Counted from the first letter of the stretch, positions 22,925-35,548 are shown. The stretch: 64,000 nt of DNA from Jaltomata sinuosa (GCA_003996215.1 QJPP01001542.1:1-64000); one strand, 5' to 3'. Made by a program: numbers and translations. The notes: generated by a model from the letters alone, not told the origin.

Positions 22925-24046
22925 TGTATATCGTCAAAACTTAAATGTAAGTTTCATATGGTGGTGGTTAGATCAATTATATATGTTATATGAGTGATGT
23001 TAGCCAGTCAAAAACTCTTTTAGTTAGAAGATGAAAGTTGCAAAGATAAAAATGTTGAGGTGAATATATGAGCATATAAGGAGAGATTAGATTAGAAATG
23101 AGGATATTTGGGACAAGGTAGGAGTGACCTCTCTGGTGGACAAGATGAGGGAAGCGAGATTGAGGTGGTTTGAGCATGTGAAGAGGAGAAATGTAGATGC
23201 CCCCAGTAAGGAGGTGTGAGAGGTTGGCAATAGCGGGCGCCAGGAGAGGTAGAGGCAGATCGAAGAAGTATTTGGGGAGGTGATTAGGAAGTACATGACA
23301 CATCTTGAGCTTACCGATGACATGACTTTAGATAGGAGGGTTTGGAGTGAGAATTAGGATAGAAGCTTAGTCGGCAGTTGAGAGTTCTCTCACTTTCCTG
23401 TGGGATAAGCATGGTGATCGTACTTGTACCCTACTTTTTTACCAGTAATATTAGTAATATTCTCATAATTTCATGTTCTTCAATTTTGATTATAACTTGT
23501 GTTTGTTTGTGCTTCGGTTATTACCTTATCTCATATTATTTCATTGTTATTACTACTTTCATTTATGTATTTCCCTTTTCATCAAACTGCTTTGAAATAT
23601 TTTTTGAAGTTAAAGGTCTATTAGAAACAACCTATCTATCTTTACAAGATAGGGGTAAGATCTGCGTACACTCTACGTACTCTTCCCAAACTTCACTTGT
23701 GGGCAGAGGCGTATCCAGGATTTCAAAAAGATGAGTGCACTATTACGAAAAAGGTAGATCTAAGATATAAATTTGATTGATTTGACTTTTAGGTTCTTAT
23801 CATTGAATCCGTTAAACTTTTAAAATTATAGGTCCAAAACTTCACTTAAAGATAAATTTATAACCTCGCTTAAAGAGGTGCACCCAACCATCATAGCATT
23901 ATATGATACTTTGAGCGTGGGTTCACACATCTATATATATTTAAGTATTTTATAAAAAATATTATAATCTAGGGAGGGGAGCATGGGTTCACGTAAATCC
24001 TCTCTAGATATGCCTTTGCTTGTGGGATTACACTAAATATGTTGTT
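22925..24046 (+). pseudogene. Second decayed RTE LINE, split by a MITE
   Basis: Only the C-terminal coding end survives ('cagtcaaaaactct', 'gagattgaggtggtttgagcatgtgaag', 'ggtagaggcagatcgaagaag') with several stops and frameshifts, followed by the RTE 3' tail. The tail is interrupted after 'cttcacttgtggg' by a MITE at 23704-24018 and resumes as 'attacactaaatatgttgttg'. The overlapping ORFs 22986-23323 (minus) and 23378-23734 (plus) are not genes. Confidence 0.8.
23704..24018. mobile_element. hAT-type MITE inserted in LINE tail (315 bp)
   Basis: The ends CAGAGGCGTATCCAGG and (reverse complement of the right end) CAAAGGCATATCTAGAG form terminal inverted repeats. The flanking 8-mer CTTGTGGG is identical at 23696-23703 and 24019-24026 and occurs once in the uninterrupted LINE tail, so the insertion is proven by an empty-site comparison inside this window. 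Confidence 0.9.
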
Positions 24047-24110
24047 GATTTGTAAAGTCAATCCATGTGACATAACAAGAGAATTAGGACATATTGGAGA
24101 AACTTTAATA

Positions 24111-24401
24111 CTTCATCAATTTCAATTTGTTTGTCTTATTTTTCTTTTTATTTCGTCTCAAAACGAATATCTCTTTTCTTTTTTGATAATTTTTTAGTTT
24201 CATCTTTTTACATGGTATATTTAAAATCGTAAAATTAAAGGATATTTTGATACATTCTATATATTTTTAGTTTAAAATCATAAGATATAATTTTTTTGTT
24301 CTTAAATTTAGTGTCAAGTTAAAATGAGATAAACAAATTTAAAGATGAAATATAAGTTAGGTAACTCTTATATATCAATCAACAAATTGAAATGGAGGAA
24401 G
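24111..24401. mobile_element. Stowaway-like MITE (291 bp)
   Basis: The left end CTTCATCAATTTCAATTTG mirrors the right end CAAATTGAAATGGAGGAAG. Both are bounded by TA (24109-24110 and 24402-24403), the Tc1/mariner target. The interior carries the familiar 'tttgtcttatttttct' Stowaway text. It has no coding capacity. Confidence 0.8.
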
Positions 24402-24403
24402 TA

Positions 24404-26100
24404 GAAGTTACATAATTCTTATACATCAATCAATCAAGCATACCAATATTTCATGAAAAAGTTGACAGCCAAACATTCTGCTTATTGATTTGTTAAGGAA
24501 ACACATATATCTAAGTTAGAATCATGAAACAAATTTGGTGTTTCACCAACTTTCAAATAAATTAAGTACTGTTCAAGGGAAAATTCTTTTGGAAGATGAA
24601 CATTTATTTTTATGCAATTCTTTTTTAAAATTTCAATAGTTTAATTTGTGAAATGATATTGAATTTGTTGTTGTTGTTGTTGGTTTATAGGAGAAATCAT
24701 CATTTTAGTTAGTAAAATTTGTAAAAATAAATAAATAAATAAAAAAGGCTAGACTAACAAAATAAATATCGAGTACAAAAATATAAATTGCTCAAAGGAA
24801 AGGAAAAATTACAAGATCATGTCCTCCGTAATTCAAAAATACAAATTGCGCAAAATTAAAGAGTATTTTGATACATTTTATATATTGCATTTTATAGTTA
24901 TTGCCTTGGTATTGTTATTTTCTTTCTGAAGCTATTGGTTTGGTGGGCTTCTACCCATCAATGTGAGTTGTGAACTGCGAACTAATCTTGTTTTTCTTTT
25001 CGAGAGATTGATACTGTGCTACTGTATTCAAGTTTGCTACTTAACCATAAAGAAAATAAATTTATTTTAGTAATAACGTATTTGAATTTACTTTTGCTTG
25101 TAATTCATGCATGAAGACAGTGTATATATGAACAAATAAAAATAAGAGATAAAAAAATAAAAAATTACAGGAACATTTTCTTATCGGTTAAATCAAAATC
25201 GAACTGTTAAAAATCAAAAATCGATTAATCGAAAATCAATAACAGATATGTTATTGGTTTGATTATTGATTTAGCATGTTTACAAATCGAAAACTAATAA
25301 ATCAAACCAATAATACACAAAATCGGAACGAATCAACCAATAAACAACCCTACTGAAACAGACTGATGAATGACAGAAAAATCTTAAACATTGATAAATA
25401 TGGAGAATGACTTGTGGAGCAAGCATAATGTATAACAATAAGGGACCATTTCTGCTTTATTTGATCAAAGCCATTTATAGCCTTCTTTCATACTCTTTGT
25501 TTCTTCAAAAGTTTGGACACTTCTATTTAATGACTTAACAGTGACACATATGCAAATATTTCCTTCTTGTTATAATATTATTTGGATAGTATTTATTTGT
25601 ATATATTTGTCAAAATATATATGTGTAGAAACATTGGATTCTGATGTAGTTCATTAATATGATTAGCATTCAAAAGAAATCTTTTATATTTTCACTTTGG
25701 CCACTCAAATATTGTTAAGAAGCACTTGGTGTAAATTTTGTTTTAGTTAAGGGTCAAAAACACATTTAAACTATCTTAGTTTTTTAAGTCTCATATCTAA
25801 ATTATTGAGAGTGTGAGATTCCTACCTGAACTATCACCCATTGATTAGCGTAACACATAAACATGTACAAGTAGACACTTAAACTATTTGGTTATACATT
25901 ATAGTCAATCATGTCACTCCAACTTGAAACTCAACTTAATATTTTGATATTATCGTCATAAAGAAGAGCTTTTGAATCCCATAAAAATTAAACCAGCTTA
26001 CAATATTAGAAAGGTTAGTCTATTTTAACATTTAATTTTAATAACTTCATTTTAGCATATACTAATTAATAGGAAGAGAGGGTGGTGAAAAAAAAATAAG
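24404..26100. other. AT-rich intergenic DNA
   Basis: No gene or RNA gene is recognised. It includes an A/T-rich palindromic stretch near 25190-25340 based on 'aaaatcgaaaatc' phrases and a MITE-like phrase block at about 25745-25960 ('taaactatct', 'gagagtgtgagattcctac'). Confidence 0.5.
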
Positions 26101-26405
26101 TGCGCATAATACATAAACATGTCTTTTAACTTGTCATCAGTTGATATTTATGTTCTTCAATTTTGGGTGAGCACAAGTAGATACTTAAGCTGTCATAAAA
26201 TTGAACAAGTAAACACACGCGTTCTACATGGCAAATCGCGTGAGATACACGCATCCTACATGTCAAATCACATGAGATTTGTCATGTAGAACGCATGTCT
26301 CTACTTGTTTAACTTTATGATATTTTAAGTATTTACTTGTATACATTCAAAGTTGAAGAAAAATAAATATCACGTGAGATTAAATTGAAAAACATGTTTT
26401 TATAT
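26101..26405. mobile_element. Foldback MITE, copy 1
   Basis: The left arm ('cataatacataaacatgtc', 'gcacaagtagatacttaagc', 'gttctacatggcaaat') is mirrored by the right arm ('gatttgtcatgtagaacgc', 'ctacttgtttaacttt', 'aagtatttacttg'), so most of the element can fold into one hairpin. It is related to the elements at 39612-40370, 43105-43412 and 47279-47345. No coding sequence is present. Confidence 0.75.
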
Positions 26406-27834
26406 ATATATATTTTCTCACTATATATAATAGGTTGGCAGGAAGATTTCAAGCAGGCAACTCTTGGACAACGTGCCTGCTTGAAGGGTTTCGCTTCAAA
26501 AAAGTTAATATTTTCTCCGTTTTAATTTATTTGTCTTACTTTTTATTTTAATATGTTATATATTTGATCAAAATATTATGTTATATATTTGATAATTACG
26601 TAAAAGATATTATAACTCACAATATAAATTTTTTATTAACTCTCGAAATTGTATTAGTGCCACATGAAGGGATAAAAATGACATAAAAGTATTATAAATC
26701 ACAACAATTAAAAAAACGTATAATATATTTAGTGAATTGAAAAATTCTATCTATGTAACATATATTAGCTCGTGCTGGCACAGAAATTTGTGTATATTCT
26801 TATATGAATTTCATTGATCTACATAAAATAATGTATGCATATATAAAAAATTAATTGATCTAAATAAAATAATAATATATGTATATTTAAATTAAGCATA
26901 TCTTATAATTTTTTAGTATTAATATTGAGTCTGTGCGTAGCACGGAATTTGGTATCTAGTATATATATAAAGAACTTTGGGGGGTGAAAAATGCATATAT
27001 TGTTTCTTACGTAAGGGAAAGGCGCGTGGATACGCCGTATAGTTGCGTGTGGAAATGAAATAAATTTTTTCTGTAAAAATAATAGTATTAAAAATGAATT
27101 TCCACGTGGCAAGTGAAAGAAGGAATCCAATGTTCCACTGTTTTGCGAGTCTTTAAATGTCGGCTACAACTCATATCGTCTCACGAGTTATTGAAGATAA
27201 TATATATATTTTTTTTATAGATATGAAGATTCCATAATTTATGAAAATTGTTAAAAGAATAAAAATTAGCTACAATCTTATGTTCATAAGAAACCTGTTA
27301 GAAATATCGGTGTCATATTAATAAATTATATATTTTATTTTTTTATAAATAAATAGTTATAATAATATATTATTATAAATTTTTAAATATATATAATTTT
27401 ATGAAAAGTTACCGATCTAAAAAATTAATATAGTAGAAATTTATTATTCTTTAATATAATTATTTTATATGGTACAAATAATCTATTCACGTCAATCACG
27501 AATTTTTTTTTAATTTAAAATGATAATTTTTTTTTTATAAAATATTAATTTATGAGTTAAGTTTTACGTTTTAAAAAAATTAAAATCACAATTTGGATTT
27601 TAAAATTTTACTTTTGGAGAATTTGAGATTTAAAATTAAAGATGAAATTTTATGCAAAGTTTATAAGCAAATATTGATTTTAAGTCAAAACATGAAATTG
27701 GGGTCCCAAATCTTATGATCAAATACCTACTAAGATATGAGTATGAATAAATTTATATATGTTTTTTATTATTATTGTAATTTAAAATTTTATTTTCTAC
27801 CATTAAGGACGACTTGAATTTTTTTAGAAAGAGC
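26406..27834. other. AT-rich intergenic DNA with a short perfect hairpin
   Basis: A perfect 12-bp inverted repeat lies at 26448-26459 and 26474-26485 with a 14-nt loop. The rest is AT-rich and shows only a partial Stowaway-like segment near 26515-26760. ORF 26903-27130 has no domain. Confidence 0.5.
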
Positions 27835-28658
27835 ATAAAGTTGATAAGTTATGGATTAGGTGGATCCACACATACTACATGAAGGGGCAAACATTGAGTA
27901 CAATGCAGATACCTCAGCAAACTTGTTGGATGCTCAGAAAGATCATGAAAGCAAGATCAAACATGCCACACAATTTAAAATTGAGACCTACCAAAAGCCT
28001 GATCAAACAACTTTATAATCATCTGCTGGAGGAGAGACCTAGAGTGTTTTGGAAAAGTCTACTCTATATGAACTCTGCCAGGCCTAAAGCAAGGTTCACT
28101 ACATGGCTACAATTGCAAGGGAGACTCCTTACAAAAGATAGACTGCTAAAGTGGAGAATGAAGGTGGATCCTAAATGTCAATTATGCCAACATCAACTAT
28201 AATCAAGGGAACATTTGTTTGTATTATGTCCATATACTTGATGCATATGAATTGGAGTACTCCGGTGAATGCAAAGACAGTCTTACCAAGCTCAAAACTG
28301 GGAGCAACATTTCAACTGGACAGTCTTACATGCCAAAGAAAAAATAGTGCAGGCCCAATTATTCAAACACATATATACAGAACTCTGTTATGGGGTGTGG
28401 ATTGAGAGAAACATGCGAATCTTTGAGAAGAAAATCAAACCCTCAGAAGCTATTGCTAGGGAGATTATCTATGTGACTTGTGTTAGAGCTTCTCCTAAGA
28501 TTCAGAATGTAATTCTTGAGTTTGTACTCTAGGAGTAGTTTTGATGAGCTCTATTTATGTCTACTTTGAGTGACGTAATGGATTAGCAAGGATGTGTCAA
28601 TCTTCCTATCGTTTTGCAAAGCTCATTTTGGTGATTAATGAAATGCTAGTTACCAAAA
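27835..28658 (+). pseudogene. L1-type LINE 3' fragment (zf-RVT region)
   Basis: One frame carries WIRWIHTYYMKG, then TTWLQLQGRLLTKDRLLKW, then CQLCQHQ and EHLFVLCPYT, the zinc-binding domain at the C-terminus of plant L1 reverse transcriptases. It continues after internal stops near 28200-28255 to HIYTELCYGVWIERNMRIF and ends at 28531. A 12-base A run at 28648-28660 closes the copy, as expected for an L1 3' end. The endonuclease and catalytic palm are missing. Confidence 0.75.
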
Positions 28659-28660
28659 AA

Positions 28661-29755
28661 AAAAAATTATAAAACATAATAAATAACAATTCAAAATATT
28701 TTAAAAACATGTAAAAAAGGATATGATAAAAGAAAGATTTATTTAAATTTATTTAAATCTCAAAATCTAAAATATGTCACGTCAATTGGGATGGAGAAGA
28801 GTATTATTTAAAGAAATGTTCAAAATTTGAAAAGAAATAAAGTGATAAACTCAATATGTGGCACAATTTAATTTTTGAGAGTCAATTCTTTTAATTTTAA
28901 TCATAAATTTGAATATAAAATTTTAAAATAAAATTATATATTTAATAATTACGTAAAAATCATAATAAATAACAAGCCACAATATTTTAAAAACATGTAA
29001 AAATGATATGATCAAAGAAAAACTTATTTAGATTTATTCGAATCTCGAAATCGAAAAATGTGCCACGTCAATTGAGATAGAAAGAGTATTATTTATTTAT
29101 TTTAAAGAAATGTCTATAAATTGAATAAGGAAGAGGTGATAAACTCAACATGTGGCAGTTAAAGTCAAATTTTTAAATTTTAATCGTAAATTTAAATATG
29201 AAAATTTATATCTTTAAAAATTACGTAAAAATATATTATAAATTATGATAAATAACAAGCTAAAATATTTTAAAAGCATATCAAAAAGGATATGATCAAA
29301 GAAAGACTTATTTAGATTTATTCGAATCTCTCGAAATCTAAAATGTGCTACGTCAATTGAGACGTAAGGAGTATTATTTATGTATTTTAAAAAAATGTCC
29401 AAAAAGTGAATAAGGACTGAGGTGATAAACTCAATATATGACACCGTTTTATTTTTCGAGAGTCAAATCTTTAATTTTAATCATAAATTCGGATATGAAA
29501 TTTTTAAAATAAAATTTATATATTTAAAAATTACATAATATAAATTATAATGAATAACAAGCCAAAATATTTTAAAAGCTTATCAAAAAAGATATGATTA
29601 AAAAAAGACTTATTTAGATTTATTCGCATCTCAAAATCTAAAAATGTGTCACGTCAATTGAAACAGAAAGGAAAATTATTTATTTATATTTTAAAGAAAT
29701 GTCTAAAAATTGAATAAGGAAAATGAGGTGATAAACTCAATATATCATGAGATAA
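28661..29755. repeat. Four-copy ~290 bp tandem array upstream of the KRP gene
   Basis: The phrase 'gataaactca' recurs at 28844, 29138, 29424 and 29730 (steps 294, 286 and 306). Each unit also contains 'aataacaa', 'tatttaaatc/tatttagatttattcg', 'acgtcaattg(a/g)ga' and 'gagtattattta'. The internal text 'cacgtcaattgagacgtaaggagtatta' is like a Stowaway end, so the unit seems to include a MITE remnant. Units differ by substitutions and small indels, so the array is not recent. It stops about 290 bp before the KRP start codon. Confidence 0.85.
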
Positions 29756-29840
29756 TTAAAAGAAGGAAAAAAAAAGTACACATAAAACTTAAAAAGTCCC
29801 CCCAAACCCTCCCCTGTTTTCCCCTGCTCCTAAAAAGTTC

Positions 29841-29856
29841 ACTACTATATATTCTT
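29841..29856 (+). promoter_or_regulatory. Candidate TATA box of the KRP gene
   Basis: 'actactatatattctt' lies about 195 bp before the ATG and is followed by a pyrimidine-rich leader (long C and T runs at 29858-29975), typical of plant core promoters. It is judged by consensus only. Confidence 0.4.
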
Positions 29857-30042
29857 CTCTCCCCCCTTTTTTCCTCTCATTTTCTCTTTCTCTTAACAAC
29901 CCCCCCCCCCCCAAACCCCCAACCCCATCCCCTAACCAACAACTGATTCCTCTCTTTTTTTTTTTTTTTTTTTTCAAGAACCTCCATGAACAGAGCTTAA
30001 GCAAAAGAAGGAGAAAAAAAAAGTGTTTATTGTTTCTGATAA

Positions 30043-32864
30043 ATGGGGAAGTACATAAGGAAGTCAAAAACAGCAGGGGAAGTATCATCTCCACTTGGTG
30101 TTCTTACAAGAGCTAAAGCTTTAGCTCTTAAATTGAATGGTGTAGCAACGGCGGCGGCGGAGGAGGAGATGGTGGTGTCACCGGATACCGGTAACGGCGG
30201 TGATGGTGGGTCCTACCTAGAGCTTCGGAGTAGAAAGCTAGTCAAACCCTTTACGGTTCTTGAAGGGAGAAGACAGAAAAATGGTGTTTCCAAAAATCCC
30301 AATTTGCTAAACCCTAACCCTAAGGGCAAAAAGGAGTGTTTGGGTGCTAAGGAAATGGAGGAAAATCAGAAGGAAAATGACAACAGCTGCTGTGGTGTTG
30401 AAGATTCATTTGGAGAGAACTTTTTGGAATTTGAAGGTAGAAAAAGGTGGGTTTTTCTTTTTTCCTTTTTATCAAAAAATCTTATGTTTTGTTTGGTTGT
30501 TAAGAAATTTTGATTTAGGGGTTTACTAGTTTGCATGTTCATGTATCTTAAGTCTTTACTCTGTAAAGATTGGAGCTTTGTGCTTTATGTGGAGTTATTG
30601 AGCAAGACTTGAGCTTTTTTACTGTTTCTGTTCTGTGTTTTTGCTTGACATTACTCTATCCTGACTAATTTTTAGTTTTGTATTGCTAAAATAGGTTTAA
30701 AAATTAGTACTTTGAATCTATCTTGTTTATAGATTTATTGATTTTTGGTGTTTGGGTTTTGAAAAGTCCAGTTTTTTCTTGATTAGAAGGCTCTATCTTT
30801 CTTCTTTAGAGTGGAATTTTTTTCTTCTCTGGCTGATTTTGTAAATTTTTCTTTTAGCTCCTCTTTTTATATTATTTATTATTTTAATGTTTTTTAAAAA
30901 GAATTTGGATAAGGGTGTTGTTTATTGATTCATTATTTGTGTGTGGATTTTTCTTTGTTTCTCTTTTTTGTTGATTTTGATTGAAAGAAGAAAATGCAGA
31001 CAAATGGAAATTTGTGTTCTTGATATTGGTTCAAGTTTAAGGTTTGCTTCTTAATTCTTGGATTTGGTGCCTGCTTTTCTTGTAGAAGTCACTTTCCACA
31101 CGGCTTTTTATTCCTCATTCCTTCTCTTTAAAGTTCCTTTTTTTTGGAGTGTGGACATTTGGTGCATATATATGAAAAGTAGATTCATGATACTGAATAA
31201 TAAATTTTATTGAGAAAGTATAGGGGCCTTACTAAGGTCCCCCCACCCAATCAACCAAAAAAAGAAAAACTTTAACAAGCAAAGTCTGCTATACTGGTTT
31301 ATCCCTTTTAAGAGGGGTGCTTGATGTGCTGCATTTGGCTACTGAATCACCATTAGCTGGTGGAATAAGAACTTTATGGCTGTTTTCTTGAGATTGGCTC
31401 ATTGATGGGAATTTCTATAAACTATTAGATTAATAGACCATGTAACTGGTAAAAGAAGCATTGGCGTAACTGGTAAAGTTGTTGTCATGGGACTATGAGG
31501 TCACGGGTTCGTGCTGTGGAAACAACCTCTTGCAGAAATGCAGGGTAAGGCCCTTTCCCGGACTCGGCGCATAGCAAGAGCTTAGTGCACCATGCTGCCC
31601 TTTCTTAGAAAATTAGATTAATAATTGAATCAGCAGAAACTTTGATGTGGTCATATGGTTCCAACTGAATTTATTACCTTGTTGACCCATAATGTATTGC
31701 TGATCATTATTTGAAGAAGTAAATGTCATCTTAGTTGTGGTAGAAGTAAGGTAGTTGTATGAAATATTGCTTATACTTCTAGATTCATGCGAGGAGGACC
31801 ATTTTTGATTGATGCACACTTTTGAGTTCTCTATTCCCTGTTTAGCTTGCACATTTTGGCACCATACTCACCTAACACCACATCCTTGGTTGCATTTGAT
31901 AAGTGGCTGATTTTGTTCCAATGCGGGAACGAATATGAATTGCAACACTTTTTTTTGGGTCTTTGATTTGGTGAGTGAAGTAAAGCTAACTGGATGGACT
32001 TTTTTCTTGATGATTCTGCCTAACATAAGAAAAGAACAATAAAAACGACGATGGCTGTACTACCTCTTTAGATTTGCCGTCCCATAGTACATTTATAGTT
32101 GTTGAAATTTTCGTGGTGAAAAAAAGTTGTTTTGTCTGCAACGGTATGATGCATGCATATTAGAGCCTTTCTGCCTTAAATTTGCAAAGTTGCAATGATT
32201 GTAGAGAGAGCCATTTACCTTTGAAAATGAACGTGGGGTCGGTCCCTCTATGATTGAAGTAATAGATGGATAAAGACAATAAGGGCAAGAAAGCTTTTTG
32301 ACAGCCACTAAATGATTTGCCTTTGTTCAGTTACCTCTGGATCTTTTTGCTGCCATGAGCTATATGTATAGCCTTTGCAATTTTGAATTTACCTTATTCT
32401 GTTTTCTTACTATTGATCTGCAAAGATTTAGATCTTGAAACTTTAAAAACATTTGAAAATAGCACTATAGAGTTTTCTTTGCTCTTTCTTACAGGACCAC
32501 CAGGGAGAGCACACCTTGCAGTTTGATAAGGGATTCGGACAACATTCCGACCCCAGGTTCCAGTACGAGGCGTATTAATGCAAGTGAGGCCAACAGCAGA
32601 GTACCGAACTCGAGGCAAGCCAATATCCCAACAGCTCGTGAAATGGATGAGTTTTTTACCCGTGCAGAAGAGCAACAGCAGAGAAAATTCACTGAGAAGT
32701 ACGAATTTACATGTCACACATCTTGTACAAATTACACCAGCCATTGCACTCTCATGTCTAATTGTGATGACCTTGTTTTGGAACCCATTTGCAGGTACAA
32801 CTTTGATCCAGTGAATGACAAGCCCCTTCCCGGACGTTACGAATGGGTGAAAGTAGATTGTTAA
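30043..32864 (+). CDS. KRP: KIP-related CDK inhibitor (KRP/ICK family, 225 aa)
   Basis: Exons: 30043-30446, 32495-32698 and 32795-32864 (678 nt). The N-terminus MGKYIRKSK, the motif LTRAKALALK (residues about 22-31) and YLELRSRKLVK (about 60-70) are conserved KRP motifs. The C-terminal CDK/cyclin-binding domain reads AREMDEFFTRAEEQQQRKF, then EKYNFDPVNDKPLPGRYEW at the very end. KRPs are nuclear proteins that bind cyclin D/CDKA complexes and restrain entry into S phase or mitosis. The MGKYIRKSK start places it with the KRP3/4/5-like group, a judgement from memory. Intron 1 is 2.0 kb and holds a SINE. Intron 2 is only 96 nt, splits the K-Y pair inside the inhibitory domain and is open in frame. 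The start codon is the first ATG after the pyrimidine-rich leader and begins the conserved motif. Confidence 0.9.
31445..31607 (+). mobile_element. TS-like tRNA-derived SINE in KRP intron 1
   Basis: The head 'ggcgtaactggtaaagttg' (A box) and 'gaggtcacgggttcgtgc' (B box GGTTCG) is followed by 'cctcttgcagaaatgcaggg', 'ccctttcccggactc' and 'gagcttagtgcaccatgctgcccttt'. This is the body of the Solanaceae TS SINE as recalled. It lies in sense orientation. Confidence 0.8.
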
Positions 32865-35548
32865 GAGGGGTACAACATTCCATCGGCCTTGTCCTGCTGT
32901 TTCTTGTTTCGTCTTTAGGCTTTAGATAAAGATAGGAAAATAGCATGTAAGTTTTAGTTCTACAATGATGGTGGATGGGCGAAATTTCGATTTCCCCCTC
33001 ACTCTCTGACTTGTAAAGAAACTAGGGAAGGTAAAGTGTTTAGAAGGTAGACTAATGATCTGTAACATAACAGAGCTTGTGACATTAAACAACAAATACA
33101 AGGAGAGACATCCTTTGACTAACAGATCATGTTGTGGTAGGCTTAGTAGTAGTAGTAGTGGTGGTGGTGGTGGTGGTACAGAAGGGGTAGGTAGTCTGCT
33201 AATCTTTGTTTTCAGTAGAGTCTATTTTGTTCATAAATTGTACTGATGGGAACTTATTCTGAATAAATTGACCCTCAAAGTTTTTCCCCCCTTCACTATT
33301 GTTTCCCCCCCACTCTCTCTCATCATCTTTCTCTATCATGTTCTGCTTAAATGTATGGTTGGATTTTGGCATGTTCCTCTAACACACTGTTCATCAAGCA
33401 CAAGTTGTTGCTGCCTTTTCACTGTAGAGGATGAGGTCCTGCCATTTTTTTTAGCTTCTTGTGAAAATGGTTGAGGCAATGTTTCAGTATACTATTGGAT
33501 TAGGGGGTGTATTGTGGGGTTGCTTTGGTTAGTGGGCAATGTATTCAAAAGATTCTCTTTTTGTGCCTCTTTTTTCTAGAGGAAAATACAATCATCATGT
33601 CTTTATTTTTGTACTTATTATATATGTCTGAACAAAATTTGTTATGATTGGTTTGCAAAATTTTGTTCAGATTCGGAAATGTTGAGAAGAGGGAGGATTT
33701 TAGCAGTGTGGGTTGGGGGGGGGGGGGTGGTGGTGTTGTTGAGGAGAAGAGGATAATCTAGTGAAAATGAAAAAATAAGTTTAAAAAAATTAACTTAAAT
33801 AGTCGTTCACCCAAATTGCTTAAACTAAAAATATGTAGGCGGATGCATAATCTATGTATATCGAGTAGGAAAATTTAATCAGAGTAGTTAGACGACTATT
33901 TGAGTAAAGATCCAAAATTTCATTCTACTTTTACAACAACAACAATATACCCAGAATAATATCACAAATGAGGTTTGGGGAAGATATAGTGTACATAGAC
34001 TTTATCCCAATCTTATCAGGTAGAGTGTTTTCGAAAAAAAAAATAGCTTGGTGCATTAAGCTTTTGCTATGCGCAGAGTTCAGAAAAGGATCGAACTACA
34101 ATGATCAATTGTACACAGTATTTTCCTATGGCTCGAACCCATTCGTTCTATTTGTGCTTTCACAAATATATGTCAAGTTGGATTTAGATTGATTTTTTTT
34201 TCTTCTGATCCTTAGTTTGGTATTTGATCCAAGAATTGAAAGTTGTTAAGACTTCAAAATTGGTTTGTTAATATGTTAGTTTGATTTCTTGTCCCTATTT
34301 GATATGTTGATTGTTGGCATTTTGTTACTTAACTCTCGGACTTATCCATTTTCACCTAGTTTTTTTTTTTTTTTAAATTTATTTATTTAAAGGTGATAGT
34401 TTGGTGTATAAAATATTTTTGGTTAATGCTAGATTGGGGAAAAGATTATATGCTCTAAAGGGGTATATATGGAGTAAGATAGTAGGGGTCGACATGGTAC
34501 GGTATTGAAAAATTCAGTAATACTTATTATTATTATTATACTAAATTAATTTGGTATGATTTAGTATTTTAAGTACGATTTTGATATTTTGCGATTTAGT
34601 AAATCGATCATCATAGTTTGTTTGACTTCGAGCTAACAACAATAACATACCCAATATAATTCTACAATATGCACAAATTTTACCGCAACCTTAAGAGGAA
34701 GAGAGGTTATTTTCGATACACCATATGAAAAGACTAGCAGCGACAAGTCGACTTCGACTTACATATAATCATATAATAGAAAATTATGACTTTGACTTTT
34801 CAAGAAACGACTTAATTATATCATACTAACACCTTAAACATGTAAAAATATATCAATATTCAAAAGAAAGTATAAACAATTTCTTTGGTTAATCTATTAC
34901 AGAGAGCATTTCAATTAAGATAGAGAAGTTAAAGTTTCAACATTTAAGCAATTAGTTTGTACTAATACTAGTGTATGAATTTATTAGTATTATAGTAATA
35001 TATATGAATTGTAAATGTAATTATATATTATGGTACAATTTTTTTTTTTTATAAATCTCAAATATCATACTAAATACATTTTTTTTGATTAAAAAAAGAC
35101 ATACTAAACATCATAATATCGAAATAACAACATCAAAACATTTAATTTTAATATGATAATTTGATATATGCCGTACTAAGTCCACCTCTAATAGATAATA
35201 CATTTTGATGTAATCATCAATGGTTGAAAAGATTAAATTAAAAAAAAATTATTTTTTCTTCAATATTCTTTCTTTTTGAGCTATTTTTTGGAAAGAGAAT
35301 CTTTTTACCACAAAGTCTTCAATGGCTTTTCCTTCCACTTGCTTGCTTATCCATGCAAAAAATCCAAAAAGAAAAAAAAAAGTTACAAGAAAAATAGCTT
35401 TTGATACTTTCATTTTCTCTTTTGTTCATTTTCTTTTTGTACTCCTCATTTTGTTAAAGTTAAATAGAGAAGAAAAACATTAATTCCATCATCTTGGAAA
35501 TGCTATGTGGTCATGAAGTTTGTTACTTCTTTGATGCTACTGGTATTA
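32865..35548. other. Intergenic region downstream of KRP
   Basis: A probable KRP poly(A) signal AATAAA lies at about 33259. A GTA/GGT trinucleotide run is at 33143-33178 and a G run at 33716-33727. RTE LINE tails (minus) are at 33932-34030 and 34635-34720, with a decayed SINE at 34046-34150. The rest is AT-rich with no recognisable gene. Confidence 0.55.
33932..34150 (-). mobile_element. RTE LINE tail followed by decayed TS-like SINE
   Basis: 33932-34030 reads as the reverse RTE tail ('caacaacaacaatatacccag', 'aggtttggggaag', 'gtagagtgttttcg'). 34046-34150 matches the reverse of the TS-like SINE ('cttggtgcattaagcttt', 'gctatgcgcagagttcagaaaagg', 'tggctcgaaccc'). Both are heavily diverged, so the order of insertion cannot be told. 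Confidence 0.6.

Noticed and set aside
30344..30529. Alternative 61-codon frame in KRP exon 1
   Set aside because: It is out of frame with the conserved KRP motifs and runs into the intron.
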